DNA of 64,000 nucleotides from Pseudomonas sp. H9. GTDB taxonomy: Bacteria > Pseudomonadota > Gammaproteobacteria > Pseudomonadales > Pseudomonadaceae. The translations under genes and the position numbers were made by a program. The notes under the pieces are model-generated. The model had not been told where the DNA came from. It made no database searches and was given only the letters and a program-made list of their open reading frames with translations. Shown piece after piece: positions 43,728-52,731 of the stretch. The DNA is taken from NCBI RefSeq assembly GCF_004353925.1, contig NZ_SMOK01000039.1:186001-250000 (forward strand), in the 5' to 3' direction. Position 1 is the first letter of the stretch, and every line of letters starts with the position of its first letter.

Positions 43728-44574
43728 GCAACTGCGCCTGCAAACGCAGGTGTGCCTGCTCACCCGGCGCCAGGCTCAAGCTGTCACTGCTGCCGCTGGC
43801 GGCCTCGACACAGACGAAGCCCAACGTTTCACTGCTGCTGACCCCCATCAACGGCCGACTGCCCGGATGCCAGACAATGGTGTCTTCACTGTCACCGGTA
43901 TCGATGCTCAACTGCCGCTGCCAAGCCGGATCGTGTAGTTGTACGGTCGCTGCATTGGGGAACACCCGCTGGCAACCGCCATAGACCTTCAAGGCGCCCT
44001 TCTGGCGACAGGCCTGACGGTTCAAACGGTCGTAACCCTCAATGTTTTCTAGCCCAGATAGCGCTATCTCTGAAACGTCACTAATACGCCAGTAAGCCAG
44101 CAGAGCATGACTCAACTGACAAGGTTGGCTGTCTTGGTGTTCGGTACTGAGCTGCAGCTCCATGCGCTTGCCCAGTTTAGCCAACAGATCGACCTGCCAT
44201 TCACACAACTGCAGCCGCCACTTCAGGGTCACGCCATCCTGATCTTCGGTGCTGTCGATCAATTTCCAGTCAAGCAAACGCGCCCAACCGTGCGCTGGCC
44301 ACATGTCTTCGCTGGGGTGACGGCCATACCACGGCCAGCACACCGGAACGCCACCGCGAATGGCCCCCACTTGCGGCCACTGTGCTGCACACCACAACCA
44401 AGGGCGCTCACCGGTCGGCTGAAAGTGCAACAACTGTGCGCCCTGGCGACTGAAGGCGGCCTGGCATTGGGGATGGTCGATGATCAGCACATCGCGCTGC
44501 TGGTAACGCTCCCACTCGAAGGTCGGTCGCGGCCTCTGTGAGGTGAAGAAGCGTTGTAGCGGGTGCTCGGGCAT
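43720..44574 (-). CDS. D-hexose-6-phosphate mutarotase
   Basis: A 284-aa aldose-1-epimerase-like protein (YeaD group). The signature stretch is RGGVPVCWPWYGRHPSEDMW with the catalytic His region WPAHGWARLLDW; later DTIVWHPGSRPL. It equilibrates the anomers of glucose-6-phosphate, supplying Zwf, which fits its place behind oprB-gts. It converges on hexR with an 8-base overlap. The start is ATG 44574. Confidence 0.92.
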   Translation of the reverse strand: MPEHPLQRFFTSQRPRPTFEWERYQQRDVLIIDHPQCQAAFSRQGAQLLHFQPTGERPWLWCAAQWPQVGAIRGGVPVCWPWYGRHPSEDMWPAHGWARLLDWKLIDSTEDQDGVTLKWRLQLCEWQVDLLAKLGKRMELQLSTEHQDSQPCQLSHALLAYWRISDVSEIALSGLENIEGYDRLNRQACRQKGALKVYGGCQRVFPNAATVQLHDPAWQRQLSIDTGDSEDTIVWHPGSRPLMGVSSSETLGFVCVEAASGSSDSLSLAPGEQAHLRLQAQLLS

Positions 44575-44606
44575 AACGGGGAACTCTTGTTGTTAGTTTG
44601 GGCCTT

Positions 44607-44658
44607 TATCGCGGGACAAGCCCGCTCCCACTGGGTAGGAGCGGGCTTGCCCCGCGAA
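44607..44658. repeat. REP pair (inverted)
   Basis: ATCGCGGGACAAGCCCGCTC (one substitution) and GTAGGAGCGGGCTTGCCCCG, between oprB and the mutarotase gene. Confidence 0.92.
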
Positions 44659-44685
44659 CAGCTCGTAAATTTACAACATATTGCC

Positions 44686-46032
44686 TCAGAACGACGACTG
44701 AATCTTCAAGCCGGCGACCAGCGCGTTATCCACCTCGTCTACCCCACCCGGGCTTTTGATGTATTGCAGGTTGGGGCGCACGGTCAGCCAGTTGGTGACA
44801 TGCACACCGTAGTACAGCTCGGCGTTGTACTCGGTCTTCTGGATCGGCACAAAGTTGGGGTTGTCGTAATCATCAATACCGCTCTGCTGGTTGAGCAGTT
44901 CGGCGCGGTCTTTCACATCGTCATTGACGTGGATGCGTGCCACACCAAAGCCAATGTCATCCTTGGGCCGAGCATCGAAGGCGCCTTTGTAAACCAGCCC
45001 CACCTGCTGGTAGTTGTCGACCACGTTGGTGGCTTTGTCATGCACGGTGAAGTTGGCGAACAAACTCAGGCCACGGTTGGCATCGCCGTTGTGGGCGGTC
45101 ACCTGCTGCTGCGCCACCACCCACCAACCATGCTTGCTGGAGTGCGATTTGAAGTCGTTGCCAGTGATAGCCTGGGGTTGGCCGTTGACGTCATCAAACA
45201 CATCGTCGGCCTTGGCCGTGCTGTAGTAATAGCCCAAGCGGTACTCACCCGGCAGCGCGTTGACCTTGGGCGACCAGACCAGTTCGAACGGCAGAATCAT
45301 GCCCTCGGTGCCACTGCCACTGAGCTTGAAGCCATTGCCGGTTTCAAGGTTGGAAGGGTTCTGTTCATACACCCCAACCTGGGCAAAAAATTCCGGGGTA
45401 ATGTTGTATTTGACCCGCAGCGCCCATTGGCTGACCGGCCAGTTGTACCAGATACCCCCGACCCAGTTACCCACCTGAGAGCCGCAGAATGCCAGGTTCT
45501 GGAAATCGCACGGGAAGCTGTTGAAGTCTTCGCCCTCACCGAAACGGCCGAATTTCACATCCAGGGCACCGTCGAAGTACTTCTGCTTGATCCACATCTG
45601 GGTCAGGCGCCAAGTCTGCCCGCGGCCCCAGACTTCTTGCACCGAGCTGAACTGGCCGGCACGCGGATCACTGATGCGGTCGTTGGACAGGTTGCGCCCG
45701 CTGCGTTCGGTGATCGCCAGCTTGAACTCAGCGTCGTGCCAGCCGAGGATCTTCTCCAGATCCAGGTGCGCGCCCAACGCGAACTGGTCACTGTAGCGAG
45801 CTGTCTTGTCGTCGTTGTAACCGCCATTGAGGTTGCCGGCCACCTCACCGACGTAATCCAGGGTGAAGTCGTAGCCCTTCTCCAGCAGCTCGGTACGGGT
45901 ACCGCCCCAATCGCCGCTCATCCATTTCGATTCCGGGGCAAAAGCACCGGCTGCGTGCGCCCCGCAACTGACGCCCAGCGCCGTCAACAGGCTCAATGGC
46001 AGTAGCGGCTTGATGCGTTTCAACTGATCCAT
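44686..46032 (-). CDS. oprB: Carbohydrate-selective porin OprB
   Basis: A 448-aa outer-membrane protein with a signal peptide (LLPLSLLTALGVSCGAHAAG) and the OprB barrel: WMSGDWGGTRTELLEKGYDF at the mature N-terminus and a C-terminal Phe (VAGLKIQSSF), the sorting signal of outer-membrane barrels. It lets glucose into the periplasm for GtsABCD or periplasmic oxidation. ATG 46032 is favoured (GAGGAC 7-8 bases upstream); an in-frame ATG at 46047 would also work. It follows gtsD by 55 bases and likely belongs to its transcript. Confidence 0.95.
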   Translation of the reverse strand: MDQLKRIKPLLPLSLLTALGVSCGAHAAGAFAPESKWMSGDWGGTRTELLEKGYDFTLDYVGEVAGNLNGGYNDDKTARYSDQFALGAHLDLEKILGWHDAEFKLAITERSGRNLSNDRISDPRAGQFSSVQEVWGRGQTWRLTQMWIKQKYFDGALDVKFGRFGEGEDFNSFPCDFQNLAFCGSQVGNWVGGIWYNWPVSQWALRVKYNITPEFFAQVGVYEQNPSNLETGNGFKLSGSGTEGMILPFELVWSPKVNALPGEYRLGYYYSTAKADDVFDDVNGQPQAITGNDFKSHSSKHGWWVVAQQQVTAHNGDANRGLSLFANFTVHDKATNVVDNYQQVGLVYKGAFDARPKDDIGFGVARIHVNDDVKDRAELLNQQSGIDDYDNPNFVPIQKTEYNAELYYGVHVTNWLTVRPNLQYIKSPGGVDEVDNALVAGLKIQSSF

Positions 46033-46087
46033 CTCGTATGTCCTCATTTTATTGTTCTTGATGGGCTTGTACGACGTAACAACCGAT

Positions 46088-47242
46088 TCAACGACCTTTG
46101 AATTGCGCCACTTTGTCCTGGCCGGCGCGCTGCGCAACGCTCACGCCCAGGCGCTCACCGCTGGCAGCATCGAACAGCAGCACCCGTGCCGGATCAAACT
46201 GCAGATTGAGGGTGTCGCCGACCTGCACCACGACATCCGGCGCCAAGCGACAGCACACCTTGGTCTGGTTGAGGGTGACGAACACCAACAGGTCGGGGCC
46301 GGTTGGCTCGGTGATCTGCACCTCGGCGCGAATACTCGGCAAACCGTTAGCCTGTGTCGGCGCCAGGGCAATCTGTTCGGGGCGGATACCGAGGATCACT
46401 TCACGCTCCTCAAGCCCGGCATCGCTGAACCCCAAAGGCAGCTCACAGCGGGCCTGACCACTGTCGAGCAAGGCCTGCAAGCGACCATCCTTGCGCTGCA
46501 AACGCAGGGGAATGAAGTTCATCGGGGGCGAACCAATAAAGCTGGCAACAAACAAGTTGGCCGGATCGTTGTAGATCTGCTGCGGGGTACCGAACTGCTG
46601 GATCAGCCCGTCTTTCATCACCGCGACCTTGTCACCCAGGGTCATGGCTTCAATCTGGTCGTGGGTAACGTACACCGTGGTGGTTTTCAGGCGCTGGTGC
46701 ATCAGTTTGATCTCGGTGCGCATCTCCACCCGCAGCTTGGCATCGAGGTTCGACAGCGGTTCGTCGAACAAGTAGATCTTTGGCCGCCGCGCCAACGCCC
46801 GGCCCATGGCCACGCGCTGCTGCTGGCCACCGGAGAGCTGTCCGGGTTTGCGCGTCAGCAGGTGCTCGATCTGTAACAGCTTAGCCACCCGCGCCACTTC
46901 TTCATCAATCGCCGCCGCTGGCAGCTTGCGGATCTTCAGGCCGAAGGCGATGTTGTCGCGCACGTTCATGGTCGGGTACAGCGCGTACGACTGAAACACC
47001 ATGGCGATGTCGCGGTCCTTGGGGCTCATGCCGCTAATGTCGGCATCGTCCACCAGAATCGCCCCACCGCTGATCTGTTCAAGCCCGGCAATGCAGTTCA
47101 TCAAGGTCGATTTACCGCAGCCTGAAGGCCCGACCAGAATCAGGAACTCACCTGACTCAATCGACAGATCGATATGCTTCAAGGTATCCGGCAGGCCACT
47201 GCCGTAGGTTTTGTTGACGTTGCGCAGTTCAAGCGTTGCCAT
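46088..47242 (-). CDS. gtsD: Glucose ABC transporter ATP-binding protein
   Basis: A 384-aa ATPase of the MalK/UgpC class: Walker A GPSGCGKSTLMNCIAGL, Q-loop FQSYALYPTM, signature LSGGQQQRVAMGRALARRPK, Walker B YLFDEPLSNLDA and H-loop YVTHDQIEAMTL. After about residue 240 comes the TOBE regulatory region. Together with GtsB and GtsC it powers import of glucose from the periplasm. It starts 6 bases after gtsC. Confidence 0.95.
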   Translation of the reverse strand: MATLELRNVNKTYGSGLPDTLKHIDLSIESGEFLILVGPSGCGKSTLMNCIAGLEQISGGAILVDDADISGMSPKDRDIAMVFQSYALYPTMNVRDNIAFGLKIRKLPAAAIDEEVARVAKLLQIEHLLTRKPGQLSGGQQQRVAMGRALARRPKIYLFDEPLSNLDAKLRVEMRTEIKLMHQRLKTTTVYVTHDQIEAMTLGDKVAVMKDGLIQQFGTPQQIYNDPANLFVASFIGSPPMNFIPLRLQRKDGRLQALLDSGQARCELPLGFSDAGLEEREVILGIRPEQIALAPTQANGLPSIRAEVQITEPTGPDLLVFVTLNQTKVCCRLAPDVVVQVGDTLNLQFDPARVLLFDAASGERLGVSVAQRAGQDKVAQFKGR

Positions 47243-47248
47243 GTTGTT

Positions 47249-48094
47249 TCACCCCTTGACCGCGCCAGCAGTGAGCCCGCGCAGGAAATACTTGCCAGCC
47301 AGCACATAGACCAACAGGGTCGGTAACCCGGCGATCATCGCCGCCGCCATGTCGACGTTGTATTCCTTGACCCCGGTGCTGGTGTTGACCAGGTTATTCA
47401 GGGCCACGGTGATCGGTTGGGCATCGCCACTGGCAAACACCACACCGAAGAGAAAGTCGTTCCAGATCTGGGTGAACTGCCAGATCAGGCAGACCATGAT
47501 GATCGGCACCGACATCGGCAGCAGGATGCGCAGGAAAATGGTGAAAAAACCTGCCCCATCGAGCCGCGCCGCACGCACCAGGGCATCGGGCACACTGCAG
47601 TAGTAGTTGCGGAAGAACAGCGTGGTGAAAGCCAGGCCGTAGACGATGTGCACCAGCACCAGGCCGGTGGTGGTGCTGGCCAGGCCCAGCTTGCCGAGGG
47701 TGAAGGAAGCTGGCAGCAGCACGGTCTGGAACGGCAGGAAGCAACCGAACAGCAACAGCCCGAAGAACAACTGCGAGCCACGAAAGCGCCACATCGACAG
47801 CACATAACCGTTGAGCGCACCGAGCAATGTCGAGATCACCACTGCCGGCACGGTAATTTTCACCGAGTTCCAGAAATAGCCACCGACAATATCCCAAGCC
47901 TTGATCCAACCAATGCCGGTCACCACTTCAGGCCAGCTCAGCAGATTGCCGGTGCGGATGTCATCCGGCGATTTGAAACTGGTCAGCAGCATCACAATCA
48001 GCGGAATCAAGTACAGCGCACAGGCCAGGATCAAGGTGGCATAAATGGTCATGCGGCTGATGCTGAAGGTACGGGAAGTCAGGACTCTAGTCAT
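47249..48094 (-). CDS. gtsC: Glucose ABC transporter permease
   Basis: A 281-aa MalG-type permease with six predicted membrane helices. The EAA loop region is RAARLDGAGFFTIFLRILLP, which docks with the ATPase. The first eight bases overlap the end of gtsB, indicating coupled translation. The C-terminus (GKYFLRGLTAGAVKG) is typical of this class. Confidence 0.95.
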   Translation of the reverse strand: MTRVLTSRTFSISRMTIYATLILACALYLIPLIVMLLTSFKSPDDIRTGNLLSWPEVVTGIGWIKAWDIVGGYFWNSVKITVPAVVISTLLGALNGYVLSMWRFRGSQLFFGLLLFGCFLPFQTVLLPASFTLGKLGLASTTTGLVLVHIVYGLAFTTLFFRNYYCSVPDALVRAARLDGAGFFTIFLRILLPMSVPIIMVCLIWQFTQIWNDFLFGVVFASGDAQPITVALNNLVNTSTGVKEYNVDMAAAMIAGLPTLLVYVLAGKYFLRGLTAGAVKG

Positions 48095-48995
48095 GGCGCT
48101 TGTTCCTCAACTCCGAGTACAGGTAAGGCACCAGGATCGACAGGATCGCCCCCAGCATCAGGATCGCGCTGGCCGAGCCCATGCCCATCTGCCCGCGGCT
48201 AAAGGTGAAGGAGTACATGAACATCGCTGGCAGGTCCGAGGCATAGCCGGGCCCGCCTGCGGTCATGGCAGCGACCAGGTCGAAGCTCTTGATGGCGATG
48301 TGTGCAAGGATCATCAACGCGCTGAAGAACACCGGACGCAGGCTAGGCAGCACGATGCGCAAGTAGATGCGCGGCAAGCTGGCGCCATCGACCTGAGCAG
48401 CACGAATGATCGACTGATCGACACTGCGCAATCCCGCCAGAAACAGCGCCATGACAAAGCCCGAGGCCTGCCATACCGCAGCGATCACCAGGCAGTAGAC
48501 GACGCGGTCCGGGTCCACCAGCCAGTCCAGGCGAAAACCTTCCCAGCCCCAGTCACGGAGCATCTTGTCCAGCCCCAGGCCCGGATTGAGCAGCCATTTC
48601 CAGGCGGTGCCGGTGACAATCATCGACAAAGCCATCGGGTACAGATACACCGTGCGGATGAAACCTTCACGGCGGATCCGCTGATCCAGCAGCACCGCCA
48701 GCACAACGCCAATCACCAGGCTGATCGTGATGAACAGGCCGCCGAATACCAGCAGGTTCTTGCTCGCCACCCACCAGCGGTCGTTTTCCATCAAGCGCAT
48801 GTATTGCGCCAGGCCGACCCACTTGTAGCTGGGCATGAAGCTGGAATTGGTGAATGAGAGAATGAAGGTCCAGAGGATGTAGCCGTAAAAGCCCACCAGG
48901 ACGATCAGCATGCTGGGCGCCAGTACCAGTTTGGGCAGCCAGCGTTGCAAGGCATCGACGGGCGAGGCCTTGTTGAGTAGCGCAACAGTGCTCAT
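48087..48995 (-). CDS. gtsB: Glucose ABC transporter permease
   Basis: A 302-aa MalF/UgpA-type permease with six membrane helices and the EAA loop RAAQVDGASLPRIYLRIVLP. It pairs with GtsC to form the channel. The start is ATG 48995. It is separated from gtsA by 84 bases containing a REP pair, so the message may be processed or stabilised there, giving more of the binding protein than of the membrane parts. Confidence 0.95.
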   Translation of the reverse strand: MSTVALLNKASPVDALQRWLPKLVLAPSMLIVLVGFYGYILWTFILSFTNSSFMPSYKWVGLAQYMRLMENDRWWVASKNLLVFGGLFITISLVIGVVLAVLLDQRIRREGFIRTVYLYPMALSMIVTGTAWKWLLNPGLGLDKMLRDWGWEGFRLDWLVDPDRVVYCLVIAAVWQASGFVMALFLAGLRSVDQSIIRAAQVDGASLPRIYLRIVLPSLRPVFFSALMILAHIAIKSFDLVAAMTAGGPGYASDLPAMFMYSFTFSRGQMGMGSASAILMLGAILSILVPYLYSELRNKRHD

Positions 48996-49017
48996 GGGGA
49001 GGTCTCGTGTTGTGATT

Positions 49018-49073
49018 ATCGCGGGGCAAGCCCGCTCCCACAGGTTCCGGTGGGAGCGGGCTTGTCCCGCGAA
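49018..49073. repeat. REP pair within the gts operon (gtsA-gtsB spacer)
   Basis: ATCGCGGGGCAAGCCCGCTC and GTGGGAGCGGGCTTGTCCCG, inside a transcription unit rather than at its end. Such hairpins can protect upstream mRNA, here gtsA; that role is inferred. Confidence 0.92.
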
Positions 49074-49079
49074 GAGGCC

Positions 49080-50348
49080 TTACTTGGCCGCCTTGATCGC
49101 CGAACTCAGCTGTTTGACCGCCGTCGCAGGGTCCGCGCTCGGGTCATTGAGGAAGTTGGTCACCACGTCGAAGATCGCCCCCTGGACCGCCAGGCTGGTG
49201 GCCATGTTGTGGGCCATGCTTGGCTGCAGGCCATCGCCTTTCGCCGCCTCTTTGAAGTCCTCGGAAGACTTCTGTGTGCAAGCGTCGAACTGGCTCATGT
49301 CCATGTCCTGGCGCACCGGCAGCGAACCTTTGTTCTGGTTGAACACCGTCTGAAACTCGGGCTCAAGGGCGACCTTGGCCAGGTCGTTCTGGGCCTTGAT
49401 GTCGTTCTCGTCCTTGAGTTTGAACATCGCCAGCGAATCAATGTTATAGGCGAAGCTGCCCTGGGTGCCCGGGAAGGCGACGCACTGATAATCCTTACCG
49501 GCGACCTTGCCAGCCGCCGTCCATTCGCTCTTGGCCCAATCCCCCATGATCTGCATGCCGGCCTTGCCATTGATGACTTCGGCAGCGGCGATGTTCCAGT
49601 CACGTCCGGCACGGTTCGGGTCCATGTAGGTTCCCAGGCGCTGCAGGGTCTTGAACACCTCGACCATCTGCGCGCCCGTCAGTGTCTGCTCATCCAGCTC
49701 GACGAAGGCCGCATGGTAGCCCTTGGGGCCAAGGATGCTCAGGGCCAGGTCCTCGAACACAGTGCTGTCCTGCCACGGCTGGCCGCCGTGGGCCAGAGGG
49801 ATGAAGCCAGCGGCCTTGAGCTTGTCGGCAGCCGCGAAGAGCTCGTCGAGGGTGGTGGGCACTTTGGCACCGGCCTTGTCGAAAACCTGCGGGTTGATCC
49901 AAAGCCAGTTGACCCGGTGAATGTTCACCGGTACCGCCACGTAATGGCCGTCGTACTTCATGATCTGCGCGACTTTCTGCGGCAGCAGGCTGTCCCAGTG
50001 GTTGGCTTTGGACACGTAATCAAGTTCGGTGAGCAAACCCAGCGCACCCCACTCCTGAATGTCCGGGCCCTTGATCTGCGCCGCCGCTGGCGGGTTGCCG
50101 GAAATGGCGCGGGTCTTGAGCACGGTCATGGCGGCTGCACCGCCACCGCCGGCAACGGCGTTGTCTTTCCAGATAAAGCCATCTTCCTGCACCTGCGCCT
50201 TGAGGGTTTCAACGGCCTTGGCTTCGCCACCGGAGGTCCACCAGTGCAGGACTTCAACGGTACCGGGATTGGCATTTTCAGCAATGGCGCTCAGGGGCAA
50301 CAAGGAGGCTAGAGAAACAACGACAGCGAGACGATTGATCGCATTCAT
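49080..50348 (-). CDS. gtsA: Glucose ABC transporter periplasmic binding protein
   Basis: A 422-aa protein with a signal peptide (NRLAVVVSLASLLPLSAIAE) and a family 1 solute-binding fold (VEVLHWWTSGGEAKAVETLK). It captures glucose in the periplasm for GtsBC. ATG 50348 is chosen because the signal peptide begins there; the longer frame is not plausible. It is the first gene of gtsABCD-oprB and follows the gltR-gtrS regulatory pair on the same strand. Confidence 0.95.
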   Translation of the reverse strand: MNAINRLAVVVSLASLLPLSAIAENANPGTVEVLHWWTSGGEAKAVETLKAQVQEDGFIWKDNAVAGGGGAAAMTVLKTRAISGNPPAAAQIKGPDIQEWGALGLLTELDYVSKANHWDSLLPQKVAQIMKYDGHYVAVPVNIHRVNWLWINPQVFDKAGAKVPTTLDELFAAADKLKAAGFIPLAHGGQPWQDSTVFEDLALSILGPKGYHAAFVELDEQTLTGAQMVEVFKTLQRLGTYMDPNRAGRDWNIAAAEVINGKAGMQIMGDWAKSEWTAAGKVAGKDYQCVAFPGTQGSFAYNIDSLAMFKLKDENDIKAQNDLAKVALEPEFQTVFNQNKGSLPVRQDMDMSQFDACTQKSSEDFKEAAKGDGLQPSMAHNMATSLAVQGAIFDVVTNFLNDPSADPATAVKQLSSAIKAAK

Positions 50349-50492
50349 GGGGGGAAACCTTTTCTTGTTGTTATGCAGGTGCAAGTCGTGGTGCTTGCGC
50401 TTGCATCGGAGTCTAATCAGCCGCTTGGGCAGTGGAGGTAACGAAGGGATGCGCAAATGTCACAGGGTGGTGACATTCGCCGGAAAGGTCTG

Positions 50493-51977
50493 TCAGTCGT
50501 GGCTACGGGGCAGGCTCAAGGTCACCCGCAAACCACCTTCGCGCAGGTTGCGTAAACTCAGTTCGCCGCCATGGCTATGGGCGATGTTGCGTGCAATACC
50601 CAGGCCCAGACCGTAGCCCTGCTGCTGTCCGGCCAGCCGGAAATGTGGCTCGAAGACTTGCTCCAGGCGCTGCTCGGGCACACCCGGCCCTTCATCGTCC
50701 ACCTGCAAAACGAAGCCCGACTCACTGTCGAGCACCCGCAGGTGCGCGCGCTCGCCGTATTTCAGGGCGTTGTCGATCAAGTTGCCCATGCACCGGCGCA
50801 ACGCCAGCGGTTTGCCTGGGTACGGCGCCAGTGCCCGGCCCTGCACGGTCACCCGCCCACTGGCCAGGTACGGCTCGACCAGGCAGTCGAGGGCATGGTT
50901 GAGGTCAACGGATTCGATGTTTTCGTGGATGTCGGTGTCTTTCACGCATTGCAATGCACCTTTGACCAGCATCTCCAGCTCATCCAGATCACGGCTGAAC
51001 TTCATCTGCTGCTGCTCGTCTTCCAGCAACTCGACCCGCAACCGCAAGCGCGTAATCGGCGTGCGTAGATCGTGAGAAATAGCGCTGAACAACTGGCTGC
51101 GCTCAGTCAGGTAGCGGCTGATACGTTCGCGCATGGCATTGAACGCCCGACCGACTTCAACCACCTCACTGCCGCCACCTTCTACCACCGGTTCGACATC
51201 AGCGCCTAAAGACATCTCTCGCGCAGCGCGAGCCAGGCGCTTGAGCGGACGGCTCTGCCAATGCACCAATAAACCGATGAACAGCAACAGGAAAAAACTG
51301 GTGAGGCCGATGAACCAGACCTGCTGACGTGGCAGCCCTTCGTCTTCAAGGCTGGTGTAGGGCTCCGGCATCAGTGAAGCGATGTACAACCATTCACCTT
51401 CAGCGAGGCGGATCTGGGTGACCAGCACCGGCGGATTGAGCGGCTCAAGGGTCAACGCATAGTGCGCCCAGGAACGGGGCAGCTCATCGAGCTTCAGGCC
51501 ACTGTTGAAAATGCGCAGGTCTTGCGGGCTGACGAACTCGAGGGAAATATCCATCTGCGTGCCCAGACGCTGGTGCAACACATCGCCCACGGCATTGATC
51601 ACCGCCTGCTTGCGCGGTGTTGCGGGCAACGCCTGCATGTCCAGCGGCTTGTCGTTGAGTGATACAACAAAGCGCGTGCCCCCCATGCTGCGCAGTTGGT
51701 CGAGTACCATCGGCCTGTAGGCCAGCGGCAGGGAGCGAAAGTAACTGACACTGGCACTCATCGAATGCGCCAGGCTACGGGCGCTGGCAACCAGCCCTTC
51801 CATCTGGCTGGCGCGCAATTGAGATAGCCAGATCAGGCTCGACAGGCCCTGGGCCAGGAGTACCACCAACAGGGTCAACAGCAGCATGCGCCCCAACAGC
51901 GAGCGCGGTAGGGGCAGATGCCAACGTTGCTCAGTGCGCGGGCGCAACGCTGGCCGCCAACAGGTAGCCGCTGCCAC
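50493..51977 (-). CDS. gtrS: Sensor histidine kinase GtrS (GltS) for glucose transport
   Basis: A 494-aa membrane kinase. TM1 (MLLLTLLVVLLAQGLSSLIW, about residues 31-50), a periplasmic domain, TM2 (FIGLTSFFLLLFIGLLVHW, near 235), HAMP, the H-box FSAISHDLRTPITRLRL and the ATPase motifs NLIDNALKYGERA and DDEGPGVPEQRLEQVF are visible. In pseudomonads GtrS senses 2-ketogluconate/6-phosphogluconate and, with GltR, controls glucose uptake genes. The start is GTG 51977, overlapping gltR by 47 bases; ATG 51887, just before TM1, is possible but would remove the cytoplasmic N-terminus. Confidence 0.92.
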   Translation of the reverse strand: MAAATCWRPALRPRTEQRWHLPLPRSLLGRMLLLTLLVVLLAQGLSSLIWLSQLRASQMEGLVASARSLAHSMSASVSYFRSLPLAYRPMVLDQLRSMGGTRFVVSLNDKPLDMQALPATPRKQAVINAVGDVLHQRLGTQMDISLEFVSPQDLRIFNSGLKLDELPRSWAHYALTLEPLNPPVLVTQIRLAEGEWLYIASLMPEPYTSLEDEGLPRQQVWFIGLTSFFLLLFIGLLVHWQSRPLKRLARAAREMSLGADVEPVVEGGGSEVVEVGRAFNAMRERISRYLTERSQLFSAISHDLRTPITRLRLRVELLEDEQQQMKFSRDLDELEMLVKGALQCVKDTDIHENIESVDLNHALDCLVEPYLASGRVTVQGRALAPYPGKPLALRRCMGNLIDNALKYGERAHLRVLDSESGFVLQVDDEGPGVPEQRLEQVFEPHFRLAGQQQGYGLGLGIARNIAHSHGGELSLRNLREGGLRVTLSLPRSHD

Positions 51978-52647
51978 GCACGGTACGGATCAGCCGTGGT
52001 GGCTTTTGCGTATCGCGCAGACGCTGACGCAGGCGGCTGACAGCCATGTCAACGATGCGGTCCAAGGGCATGGGTTCACGCCCACGGGTTGCGTTACCGA
52101 TCGTGTCGCGATCAAGAATCTGCTGAGGGTGATCGAGAAACAGCTTGAGCAAGGCAAAGTCGGCGCCGGACAGAATCACTTCTTCACCATCGCGATGAAA
52201 CAAGCGGTGGCTGATGGTATCCAGACGCCACTCATCGAAGGCCAGTACATCACCGCCATTGCGCTCTTGACCAAAGCTGGCACGACGCAACAGGGCTTTG
52301 ATACGCGCCTGCAATTCGCGGGGGCTGAAGGGCTTGCCCAGGTAATCGTCGGCCCCCAGCTCCAGGCCGATCACCCGGTCGGCCTCATCGGAACTGGCCG
52401 TAAGCATGATGATCGGTACCTGTGCCAACCGCGGGTGTTGGCGTACCCAGCGGCACAGGCTGAAACCGTCTTCGTCGGGCAGCATCACATCGAGAATCAC
52501 CAGATCACACTCCGTGCTGTCCAGGGCCTGGCGAAAACCCTGACCGTCGGCGACGGCCTGCACACTGAAGCCTGCGCGGCTCAGGTAGGTTTGCAGCAGT
52601 TCGCGGATGTCATGGTCATCATCGACCAGCAAAATCGACTTGCTCAC
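51931..52647 (-). CDS. gltR: Response regulator GltR
   Basis: A 238-aa OmpR-type regulator. The receiver has the acidic pocket LLVDDDHDIREL, the phospho-acceptor Asp in LVILDVMLPDEDGF and Lys in LGKPFSPREL. The C-terminal winged helix ends RLIRTVRGSGYLL. The start is GTG 52647 (AGGAAC 7 bases upstream, protein begins with SKSILLVDDD). An ATG at 52686 lies inside a REP element and is rejected. Together with GtrS it regulates gtsABCD/oprB and edd-glk. Confidence 0.94.
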   Translation of the reverse strand: MSKSILLVDDDHDIRELLQTYLSRAGFSVQAVADGQGFRQALDSTECDLVILDVMLPDEDGFSLCRWVRQHPRLAQVPIIMLTASSDEADRVIGLELGADDYLGKPFSPRELQARIKALLRRASFGQERNGGDVLAFDEWRLDTISHRLFHRDGEEVILSGADFALLKLFLDHPQQILDRDTIGNATRGREPMPLDRIVDMAVSRLRQRLRDTQKPPRLIRTVRGSGYLLAASVAPAH

Positions 52648-52659
52648 AGCTCTGTTCCT

Positions 52660-52731
52660 GTGGAAGCGGGCTTGCCCCGCGATCATGGTGTGTCAGTTAT
52701 ATCGCATCGCGGGGCAAGCCCGCTCCCACGG
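52660..52731. repeat. REP pair overlapping the 3' end of glk
   Basis: GTGGAAGCGGGCTTGCCCCG and an inverted partner ending CCCGCTCCCACGG. The right-hand unit lies inside the glk reading frame and supplies its last codons. Confidence 0.93.

Noticed and set aside
52648..52686. ATG 52686 as start of GltR
   Set aside because: The extra residues are encoded by a REP element. GTG 52647 has a good ribosome-binding site and gives the normal receiver N-terminus.
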